A program made the translations under genes and the position numbers. From Yamagishiella unicocca (lineage: Eukaryota; Chlorophyta; Chlorophyceae; Chlamydomonadales; Volvocaceae), in NCBI GenBank assembly GCA_003116995.1, contig BDSL01000001.1, positions 3,286,001 to 3,350,000 of the forward strand: a stretch of 64,000 nucleotides of DNA, read 5' to 3'. Within the stretch, counting starts at the first letter, position 1; each line of letters begins with the position of its first letter. The notes below the pieces were generated by a model that ran no database searches, was not told the origin of the DNA, and saw only the letters and a list, made by a program, of their open reading frames with translations. This document shows positions 21,951-31,522 of this stretch, in pieces.

Positions 21951-24900
21951 ATGGAGCAAACGGCGCCAACAGACGAGGAGCTCCGGCGGAAGGGGCTGGG
22001 GAACCTGGCCGTCCTTCACGATTATCTGATCTCCTACGTCACGTTCCTGCTAGACCTGGACGATGTCGTGCGCCTGTCTTGCTGCAGCCGCTTGCTCCGT
22101 GTGTTCGCATGCGAGGAGCCGCTGTGGCTGGGCCTCTGCCTCAAGCTGCAGGACGGCCTCGTAGAATACCAGGTGCGTTGATTAGGACCCTGCCAATTCC
22201 GATCGGTGCTGCACCGCGGCGCGTCAAAACCCGGGGCCGAGCGCAGTGCACGACCGCTGCACGGCAGCTGTGTTAGCAACCGGGGCTTCCGGCCTAACAG
22301 CAGCAGCAGCATCTGGGACTGTCGCGTGCATAAGAAGTTAATGGAGAGGAACCAATGCAGGGAAGGCTCCGCCTGACCTCAGCACTACATGGCCTGTCGG
22401 CCACTCTCCCATCAGCGGCCAAAGGGACGCTTCTCCTCCTGCACCTGCACCACCCCCTCCCCGGCCCCACATGCCCACATTATCCACATCGCCCACATCG
22501 CCCACATACCCACATCGCCCACATCGGCCCCAGGCCAACTGGCGCCAAACAGCCCTGGCCGCCTGCACCACCAGGGTTGTGCCTCCCGAAGCGGTGGCGG
22601 CGGCAGCGCGACCCCTGCCACCCTTGCCGGGCCTGGACTCCATGTTCCTCTACAAGCGATGGTGGGTGCCAGGCTGGGGCAGCTCCAGGCCGCAGCGGTT
22701 CCGAGCCCTGTCAGGCTCCACACCGTATGGAGCTGCGGACTTGGGTTTTGGGGAAGGTCTGCGTGGCAGCGATGGGTTATGGTTGCCGGCTGGGACCAGG
22801 TGCCCCGGGCGGCGCTGTTGCCCCGGGGCTGAGGGGAGGTACCAGCGGGTCGACACGTAGGGATGTCGCCTCTGAGGGGAGGATGGGGGCTAGGAGCACT
22901 GGCTGCCAGGAGCACTGGCTGCCAGGAGCACTGGCGGATAGGAGCATTGGCTGCCAGGAGCACTGGCGGATAGGAGCACTGGCTGCCAGGAGCACTGGCG
23001 GATAGGAGCACTGGCTGCCAGGAGCACTGGCTGCTAGGAGCACTGGCTGCTAGGAGAACTGGCTGCTAGGAGCACTGGCGCTAGGGGGCTAGGGGGCTAG
23101 GCGCCAAAAATACCCTCCGTCCCTCCTTCCCGGGCCTTATCCCTCCTTCTGTCCCTCCTGCCCCCTCCCGGCCCCTCCCGGCCCCTCCCGGCCCCTCCCT
23201 GGACAGGTACCGCTGCCACGTGGACCTGCGGGGCTTCCTGCCACCCGCCGCCGCCGCCAGCGTGGAGCGAGTGAGCGCCGCGGCCATGACCCCCGCTGAG
23301 TTCGCGGAGCGGTACGACAGGATGAGCATGCCGGTCGTGATGAGCGGGCTGCAGCAGCAGTGGCCAGGTGGGGGCGGGGGCGGTGTCGTACGGACATGGT
23401 GGGGGAGGTGGGGTGTTTGGAGCCGGGTGGCGTTGGGAGCGGTTTGGGCAGCCGGGAATGTGGATAAGCGCCCACACCCACACGGTGGTGGCGCAGTCCG
23501 TAGCGACGGGCACATCGTCGCACCTGCCACGGAGGCCCACACGGCCAAGTAAGGCCCATTCCACGAGCTACGACACCCATGACTAACCCACAGCTATGGA
23601 TCCCTGCCCGCTATGGATCCATGACACGTGCCGTACCCTTTCCCTCCTTCGTCCCTTTCCGCGCAATCGCTCGTCTCCTCGATGCCCATCCCCGCCCTTC
23701 CCTCCCCACTCTCCCTCCCCCGTGTCGCAGCCGATGCCTGGACGTTGCCCGCCCTGTCCGCTGCCTTCCCCTCCGCGCGCTTCAAGGTGTCCAAGCCCCA
23801 CGGGGGCCGGGCGCTCATGACCATGTCCGCCTACGTCGACTACATGGCACGACAGGTGGGTCGGGGGGCGAGCACGCTGCAGCAAACAGCAGCAAAACGG
23901 GAGGGACGTGGATAAAGGGAGGTTCGGGCCGTGTGGGACATCGCCTCGTCGGTGCCTCTTTGGACCCTTCTCAACCCCCATCACGGACTGGCACGGCAAT
24001 TACTGCCTTCCGCGCCCTCCCCCGGCCCTTCCCCCGGCCCCTCCGCCGGCCCGTCTCCGGCATGCACACTCCAACGCATGTCCGCAAACTGTTCGCCTGG
24101 TAGTTTCTGTCCTCCGTTTCCTATGTCGTGTACCCCGGTCTCCTCGCCATCCCCCGGCCCCTCCCCCTGGCCCCTTGTAACCCCCCCGGCCCCTCCCCCT
24201 GGCCCCTTGTAACCCCCCGGCCCCTCCCCTGGGCCCCTTGTAACCCCCCCGGCCCCTCCCCCCGGCCCCTTGTAACCCCCCCGGCCCCTTCAGGCCGACG
24301 AGGAGCCCCTCTACGTCTTTGACGCCACCTTCGCTGAGTCGGCTCCCGGGATGCGTCAGCTGTACGACGTGCCTCACGTGTTCTCCCAGGCACGTGCCAG
24401 CAAGCCACACGCGGTGCACCTGCCAACCTTGGGCCCTTGGTTTGCCCATGCCGGTATCACCGCTCGGAGCCCCCTCCTGGCCGCCACTGCTGCCGCTGCG
24501 GCCAGGACGATGCTTCCAGGACGATGCGGCCAGGGTACTGACGACCCACACCCGACGTTGGGCCGCAATCCCTTTGAATGACACACATCTTCCCCGTATA
24601 TGCCCACCACCAATACCACCAATACCACCACCACCACCACCACCACCACCACCACCACCACCAAACGCGCCTTCTCCGTGCCCGCCATCGGCGCGAATGC
24701 CCACTGCCGTACACCATTACCGAACGCCGACCCCTCCCGCACAGGACTACTTTTCTCACCTGCTGGGCGCGCGGCCGCACTACCGGTGGCTGGTGCTGGG
24801 GCCCGCACGTGCGGGCGCCTCGTGGCACATCGACCCCGCCCTGACCTCGGCTTGGAACGCGCTGCTGTCCGGTGGGTCGCTCGGCACCAGTGGGGTCCAT

Positions 24901-27900
24901 GCATAGCGAGCGGGAAGTAGGGCGGACGATGCTGCCAGGGTACTGCTCGGTAGGCGAGCGGAACACCTCTCTGCTGTCGACAGGCTAGGCCGTGTTTCGA
25001 ACCCGAGACGTCTACCCGGAATGATTGGCCGTCTCCTACTAACCCAAGGTACCGACACCTTGGATATCGGACCCCGCCGGAGAAAGCCCGTGTCTGTAAA
25101 CGCAGCTCCCTGCCTCGGCTTCCGGTCCCGTCAGGCCGCAAGCGCTGGGCCCTGTACCCGCCACACATCAATCCACCCGGGGTGGCCCTCGACGACGACG
25201 GCGAAGAGGCACACGCACACGACGACGCCCTCACCTCGCTGCAGTGGTTTCTGGAAGTCTACCCCTCGCTTCCGCCGGAGCTCCGACCCATCGAGTTCTT
25301 GCAGGACCCGGGTGGGGACGGGGGCGACATGGAGGGAGGGGAAGCTGGAGAGGGAGGGGTTGAGAAAAGAGGGAGTGAAGGAGCGCGTGCGGAGGGGTGA
25401 GGGTGGGTTTGGGGTGAGGAGAATTTCGTGGCAGGATGGTGAAAAAGCGATGGAGGCCGGGGGTTGATCCGAAGTTTTTGCGTTGAAGCCTTGTTGCCGC
25501 AACGCTTCAACTCACAAACGCTTCTTCCGCTGATGCGAGTGCTTGTCCTCCGAGTGCTTGTCCCCCGAGTGCTTGTCCTCCGCGGGCCTACCGTCTGACC
25601 CCCACCGACACCAGCAACCCGCAACTCGCAACCCACAACCCACAACCCGCACCCCGACGCCTGCAGGCGAGGTGGTGTTTGTTCCCGGCGGCTGGTGGCA
25701 CTGCGTGCTCAACCTGGAGACCTCCGTGGCGGTGACCCAGAATTACGTGGGGGACGCCAACCTGGACCGAGTCATCCGCTACATGGCGCACGGCTCCTCC
25801 GCCTTCCACGCCCAACCTCTCGCCCTGTACGACCGAGGCGGAGAGGTGGCGGCCTGGGCCGCCAGGTACCCGCACTTCGCGCCCAAGGACGAGCCGGAGT
25901 CGGGCTCGGAATCGGAAGCAGAGTCGATGTCAGAGGACGAGGCGGAGGAGGGTAGCGCGGGGAAGGGGAGAGGGGGGGCCGGGTGCAGGGAGCCGGTGTT
26001 TGGGGTCCGCGGATTGTACGCTAGGCGTTTGCTAGGGCCGGAGGAGCCAGGTGGCGGCGTGACAGCCGGTAACGGTGGCAGCTGCTGTCATCAGAATGGG
26101 TCGCACAGCAGTGGGCTGCCGCGCCATGATCAGCCCAACGGAGATGTCGCCGCCACCGCTGCCGGCGTGCTTCTGGAGAACGGCGGGGTTGATTTTGGCG
26201 GCTTGGGAGGCGGCGGCGGTGCCGGGGGTCCTGGTTTCGGGGCTGCCAGCGTGCTGTGGCGCGGCGAACTGGAGTACGAGGAGGTGGCGGTGTGGAGGCG
26301 GGACCGACCCCTGGGTCGCTGGCTGCGGCGGCTGTGGCAGCACGAGCCCCACACTCGGCCTGTGATCGAGGTGCGCCGGGGAGCAGTTGCGGGGTGTCTC
26401 CATTGTGATGCTGCACAGCACAACACCCTCGCGACTGCTGCACAGCCACCGCCGCAGCTTCCCATCCGCCCGTCATCACCACCGCCACTGCCGCCACGCC
26501 ACTGCCGCCGCCGCCTCAGCCCCTGCTGACGCCCTGCCGGTTCGTCTGCCTGTCCGCTTCGTATGTGGTGGTTCTTAACACTCACAGGAGTGCCTCTCCA
26601 AGCACCTGCACGCCTCATGCTGGCGCCAAGTCCTCCTGACCATCGCCCAACAACACAGCGACCTCTTCGCAAGCGGTGGCGGCGGCCGCGGCGACCAGCC
26701 CTCGCCCGAGCCCACCTCCCTGGAGCTGATGCCATTCATGGGATCAGACGCACTGGTGTTCCTGTACGGCGGCGTGGCCGTCAAGATCTTCGCGCACGAG
26801 GTACGACAGCTGGGCTGCACGCCTGCCACCCCCCCCCCCGCCGCTGCCGCCAACTCTCCAGCCCGAAGGCTGCCATGGGAGCGACTGCCACGCTAAACCC
26901 TAACCGCTCCCCGTTCCCGCCCTTACACCTCTCCGCGTCCTGCCGGTGCCGCAGGTGCCGGCCGTGCGGGGCCTTATGTGCGCCCTGGAGGCCACCGTGC
27001 CGCGACTGCTGCTGCTGCCACTGCTGCCGGCCGCCGCCGCCGCCGCCGCCGCGGCCGCGGCCGCCGCTACAGCCGGCGACGACGGGACCGCAGCCACCTC
27101 AGGTATGGCGGCGCCGCAGCTACCGCAGCCGCTGGCTTGCGGGACCGTGGCTGTGACCTTCAAGCCGCGGGAGCACTACCGGCCACCACACGGCGAGCAG
27201 CACAGGAAGACGTCTGCGATCGGAGCTGGGTCGGTGGAGCGAGCAGGGCCGCAGCTGCTGACGGCGGCGCAGGCTGGGGGTCCAGAGGGTCCAGCGCGGG
27301 AGGAGCAGGCGCTCCTGTACGTCGTGCAGCAGCAGCTGCAGGTGGGTCAGACGGCGGTGGGAAGCAGGCAGTTGAGGGCCGGAATGGTTCAAGTGGGGTG
27401 TTTGGGAGGAGGGGGGTGGCGGCTCGAGGGGGCGCCAGGATGCTGGGCTTCGCTCGCCTCATGCCCGGATGCGCCTTCCACCGTCGGTCCGTCGCCAAGG
27501 GAGTTTTAATCCTACAGCGACGGTGACACCGCTGCTGCAACGCACCACGCATCTTGTGGCTGCCGGCCTAGGACCCTAAGGCCCTGTCGGTCGGCCCCGT
27601 GGACCATACCGCAGCCTGCTCGTCGGCTCGGGCGCTCCTACCTTGCTCGAAATCCAACCCGAGAGCCCCTTCATTCCGTTTTGTTTGCTCCAGGGATCCC
27701 AGATCCTTCAGGAGCTAATGGATCTTGGCCTGCGGCCAGCGCAGCTGGGTGCCGTGGCGGAGGCGCTAGGCGACCTCATCGGCTCCATGCACGCTGCTGC
27801 GGCCGCCGCCGCCGCCGCCGCTGCGGCTGACGACGTCGCTGCAGCCGAGGAGGCGCACGACGGCGCTGCAGCGGCGGGTGACGCGACGGGGCCCTCCCCG

Positions 27901-29004
27901 AGCGCCCCTCTGGCGGTCGCGGAGTGGGAGCACCTCACTGCCACCTGCGCAGTGTGGCACGACCGCTACGGACACATCTGGGTGTCAGGACTCGGCTGCG
28001 TCAGCTACCCACACGGGGAAGAGGAAGCGGCGGACATGGAGCCGGCAGGCGGCCGCGCAGCCGCCACCGCCGTCACCGCCGCCGCGGCCTGTGGCGGTGG
28101 CGCCACCGTCGCCGCCGCCGCTGGCTCCGGGCCGTGGGCTTGCAGCGTGCCTGTGGGCAACCGCTGGTGGCCGTTCCTGCAGCATCTCCGGAAGCGCCAG
28201 CGCGCCTTGCTGAAGGACCTGCCGGACTCCAGCCTGCCCGGCTGGGTCCAGACCCAGCTGCTCGGCTACCTCCCGGCCGACCCGGCCCAGCTGTTGGCGT
28301 TCTCCCCTCTGCCACCCGCCGCGCGGCTGGCGGCCGCGCCGCCGGCGTCGCACCAGCTGCCGGCGCCTGCCCCGGGCTGCGGCGGTCCCGACCCCGACCC
28401 CGGCCCCGGCCCCGGGCCTGGGGTTCCCCCCCTGCTAATCCACGGTGACGTGACCGCACACAACGTCGTCGTCGAGCAGTTGCTCCTTGATGACGACTCA
28501 GCGCACGACAACGGTGGCGGCGGCCTTGGCCGCGGCGGCGGCGACAAGGCGGCAGGGCGGGTGAAGCTGTCCCTGGTGGACTTCTCCGATGCAGGCCATG
28601 GTGACCCGCTGTACGAGATGCTGCCGGTGATGGCGTCGTGCATGGTCTGCAGCCGGGCAGCCATGGAGCGCTTCTGGGCGGCGTACCGGCGGCGGGTGGA
28701 CCCGGCTCGCGTGTGGCCGCAGCGGCGGCAGCACGGCCTCTCGCTGGCGTACTGCGCCTTGTGCTACTGCCTGATACACGACGAGGCGGAGCTGCTGCTG
28801 CGGAGGGTGTGGGAGGGCGAAGGGGCGCGCGGCGGCGGCGGCGGCGGCGGCGGGGGCGGGGGGGGCGGCGGCGGTGCGGACAGTGCGAAAGGGTGCGTTA
28901 GGGATGGCGCTGGGGCGGCGGCGGCGGCACTGGGCGGTCCTCAGGAGCAGCCGACCCTGGAGGCGCTGGCGGTGTCACTGTGGGGCTTCCTGGACGAGGA
29001 GTGA
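21951..29004 (+). CDS. F-box + JmjC + APH-type kinase protein
   Basis: Eleven exons join in phase to 1216 residues: 21951-22172, 22534-22661, 23207-23367, 23731-23855, 24294-24389, 24745-24871, 25135-25311, 25667-26370, 26588-26800, 26955-27341 and 27694-29004. Residues 25-74 are an F-box ([20 protein letters not shown]), the site that would bind SKP1. The JmjC 2-oxoglutarate/iron oxygenase domain has H272-x-D274 ([20 protein letters not shown]), [10 protein letters not shown] and H357 ([13 protein letters not shown]). The C-terminal part is an aminoglycoside-phosphotransferase-like kinase with H1030-G-D-x4-N1037 and D1076-F-S. An acidic linker and Ala/Gly runs separate the domains. The plant protein JMJ21 (At1g78280) is, as I recall, built the same way; the substrate is unknown. 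Intron 5 needs a GC donor. The stop codon overlaps an 11-bp repeat. Confidence 0.9.
22891..23080 (+). repeat. 16-bp minisatellite in intron
   Basis: About 12 copies of TAGGAGCACTGGCTGC and the variant TAGGAGCACTGGCGGA in intron 2 of the F-box/JmjC gene. Confidence 0.95.
24146..24290 (+). repeat. 31-32 bp C-rich repeat carrying TGTAA
   Basis: Four copies of a C-rich unit containing GGCCCCTTGTAACCCCCC in intron 4 of the F-box/JmjC gene. Each copy has the algal poly(A) signal TGTAA, at 24176, 24208, 24239 and 24271, upstream of the JmjC active-site exons. Confidence 0.95.
24606..24663 (+). repeat. (ACC)n microsatellite
   Basis: Nearly pure ACC/CCA trinucleotide tract, with two AAT interruptions at its left end, in intron 5 of the F-box/JmjC gene. 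Confidence 0.98.
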
Positions 29005-29057
29005 CGGAGGAGCGACGGAGGAGTGACGGAGGAGCGACGGAGGAGCGACGGAGGAGT
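29003..29057 (+). repeat. 11-bp tandem repeat at a stop codon
   Basis: Five copies of GACGGAGGAG followed by C or T, preceded by a degenerate copy in the coding sequence. The TGA stop of the F-box/JmjC gene (29002-29004) spans the junction into the first full unit. Confidence 0.95.
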
Positions 29058-30538
29058 GACGGGGTGCCGCCGGCAGAACCTGGAGGTTGCGAGGAAGACC
29101 CGTGGATGCGAGAAAAACCGTTTAGAACAGACGTTTCGATATGCATGTTGGAGAACTTGGAGTTGGGACGGATTGGCGGTGAGGCAGTGTGCCGTGACCT
29201 GGTGTGGCTCCGTTCCGTGTCCATCGCATCTCGTGGCGCAAGGCTTGGGCTGCCGGAGGGCGCCCAGCGGAGCCCAGTCCGGTGATGCCCCAGGAGGCGG
29301 ACACGTGTCTTTCGTCCTGCCCAGGTGCGCTGGTGCCTGTGCGCTGAGTGCGGCTGGTCCCGTGGTTCGTTCCTCCTGCGTTGTGTGCTGCCTGTGGGAG
29401 GTGAATGGGCGTGCTCGAGGTGGTTTGTTTTCCAGCCAGGATCTGCGGTGTTCTGGCGAGAGTACCGTGGTTACGGGTATCTACTATTCACTCGTCTGCC
29501 AAACTATCAGACCCTGTCCTCTGAACGGTGCCAAGGACAGCTGCCGAGCGTGATGCGAAGTGGGACAGCGGGCAAAAAAGCAACGACGGCAGAAGTTGGT
29601 GTTAGGACAGCCAAATGCGCGAAATGGTTGCAAGTGTGGAGCCGGCGGAGGCAAGGCGCGCGAAACAAGACGGACGGCCTGCGGATGACCTCGTTACATC
29701 TGGGCTTTCCCTTCACAGCGGTGCTGAGGCGGTGAGGTTCCAACGAACAACGACTCCACTCAAGTCACTTACTCAATAGCCAGCGACAACAACGTAACCA
29801 TCAAGGCAACATAATAGAAGCCATACCGCAGCGTGGCCAATAAACGTTGATCAAACCATTTCCGACATTGTGCACCCATGACTAGCTACACCCTGTCGCG
29901 ACGCCTAATGCAGCCGTCGCCCCCTCAACGGCCACATCTAACTTAGGCTCCCAGTCCGCACTCCTCAGCCGCGGGCGGGACGATTTAACGACTTGCACCG
30001 GCCCAGAGGGACCACGCGGGCGGTAGACGACCAGGGAACCGACCCATGTCTCCATCGTAGGAGGACTAGGACGACCAGCAAGCATGCCTGGCGCGCATTC
30101 GCAGCCCGCTGTCACGACACACAGCGTGCTGTGCAGAACGGGTGAGCCGACTGAAGACACCACCACCAACCGTACGCCACGGCAGTCCGTTCAGCAACCG
30201 AAGCCACACACCCACTGCGACAGGGGCACGTCTGAGTTCTCAGTGCCGGGGCTCCCCGGTACTGCCCTCCAGGTACCTGACAGCCCGCCGCCGTGCTTTT
30301 CCGACCTTATTGTTGGACCTAGCCTGAGCCCACCGCCTTCCGTAGCGGCACGACGACCCCAAGCAGCACCCACTACGCCTCAGGTGCCGTGCTTGACTGC
30401 GGAAGTATCCTGCTGTTTGCAGCTGTTTGTTGATGCCGTGCTTGGCATGGACATGACCGCGCTAGAGCTGCTCGCGTCCACAAATCCCGTTGTCCGCGAA
30501 CCCGCTTCCGCCAGCAGCTCTGTCGACTGGTGGTTCCG
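29005..30538. other. Convergent spacer, no confident gene
   Basis: Holds the 11-bp repeat and a dispersed-repeat copy at its left end. A minus-strand frame of 95 codons at 29882-30169 and a + strand frame of 261 codons from 30084 are open but have no recognisable domain. Further exons of the poorly defined minus gene to the right may lie here. Confidence 0.4.
29085..29168 (+). repeat. Dispersed intronic repeat, copy A
   Basis: Just downstream of the F-box/JmjC gene. It shares GAGGAAGACCCGTGGATG, AAAAACCGTTTAGAACAG and ATGCATGTTGGAGAACTT with the copies at 14355-14436 and, less closely, 54111-54174. Confidence 0.8.
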
Positions 30539-31159
30539 TCAGTCAACTGGAATATCGAACAGGATGTTCACGCACGGGCGTCGCGGTTCCTTCTGTGTTC
30601 CGGGCCTGGCGCCGGCAGGGGTCTGGCGCCCCTCGCCCGCGCCGCAGCCGCCGCCGCCACCACCGCTGGCGCCGCCAGCAGCGCCGGCGCCGGCCATGGA
30701 CTCCTCAGCACGCTCAGCTGCCTCCGCCGCTGAGCTGGCCGCCGCTTCTGCCTGGATGGCTGGGTCGGTGACGCCGCCGGAAGGCTCAATCTCACTCAAA
30801 GGCAAGTCGTCCACTATCACGGTGGGTCCGGAAGGCAGCATTGCATCGGTTGAGTCTAGTGAAAAGTAGGGTGGTCCCTGGCTGGGGCGCTTGCCAGAAA
30901 GACCCGACTCGCCCGCGTTTGGGGCGCAGGCGCTCGTGACGAGGTGGCGTCGGCCCGCGGTGACGATCCGGGGCACGACGCGCGCCGTCGCCGGCGGGAA
31001 CACTGTTGATGAGTAGAAGAAGGATCGAGAGCGGGCCATGATGGCTGTTGCCCCTAGCGGGAGACAGGTGAGAGCTGCCATGGCGGTGGTCGTGCTGGAA
31101 GCGGCGACGGCTGTGCTAGTAAGGATGCTTCGTAGAAGGACGAGACTGGCAGGATTCAT
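30539..31159 (-). CDS. Uncharacterised protein, possible organelle-targeted N-terminus (model incomplete)
   Basis: I do not recognise this gene. An open minus-strand frame of about 200 codons starts at the ATG at 31159. It has codon use like its neighbours. Residues 1-80 look like an organelle presequence: rich in Ser/Thr/Ala/Arg, few acidic residues (ARSRSFFYSSTVFPP, ARVVPRIVTAGRRH). Then come a more conserved-looking stretch (SGPTVIVDDLPLSEIEPSG), an Ala/Glu helix and a Gly run. The frame stops at 30539, but a good splice donor (GTGCGTG) at 30575 suggests that the first exon ends at 30576 and that more exons follow to the left; I could not place them. It diverges from the glycosyltransferase. 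A + strand frame overlaps and cannot be excluded. Confidence 0.4.
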   Translation of the reverse strand: MNPASLVLLRSILTSTAVAASSTTTAMAALTCLPLGATAIMARSRSFFYSSTVFPPATARVVPRIVTAGRRHLVTSACAPNAGESGLSGKRPSQGPPYFSLDSTDAMLPSGPTVIVDDLPLSEIEPSGGVTDPAIQAEAAASSAAEAAERAEESMAGAGAAGGASGGGGGGCGAGEGRQTPAGARPGTQKEPRRPCVNILFDIPVD

Positions 31160-31522
31160 AGTAAAAACGGTTTCATATCTTGTGTTCACGTTAAAAGCTG
31201 AACGAAGACGTTAAGTGGGCAAGGTTTTCGCGCAATCCGCCAACAAGGTTGCTGACCCCCGGGCCAATTCAACTCCCGGATCTATGTATGATGCATTTTT
31301 TTCTTTTTGCATGCGATAACAGACTTCGCTACCATGAAGTCGCCGTTCCCAAATGCAATAACTAGATAGTGCTGAAACCCGACGGGTTGAGTCGCTACGC
31401 CGGTGAGGCGAGAAACAATTGATAACACACCTACACTGACACTTTGGATTTGGATAAGGATACGCAGCTTATGCAGTTGTTCAATACGCGCTGCCAATAG
31501 CTTGACAAGAGGCCAACGCCAC
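31160..31522. promoter_or_regulatory. Shared 363-bp divergent spacer
   Basis: Lies between the start codon of the uncharacterised minus gene and that of the glycosyltransferase. It is AT-richer than its surroundings. Frames crossing it are short and lack domains. Confidence 0.4.

Noticed and set aside
24970..25050. tRNA-like B-box (GGGTTCGAAAC on the minus strand) in a JmjC-gene intron
   Set aside because: No acceptor or T-stem pairing could be made and the A-box match is poor.
28441..28590. Antibiotic-resistance phosphotransferase acquired by transfer
   Set aside because: The APH motifs belong to the C-terminal domain of the F-box/JmjC gene, in phase with it and with the same codon use; plant-type proteins share the fusion.
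30084..30869. 261-codon + strand frame
   Set aside because: It overlaps the minus-strand frame with a plausible targeting sequence, is Pro/Ala/Ser-rich, and shows no domain or splice support. Not excluded, but weaker.
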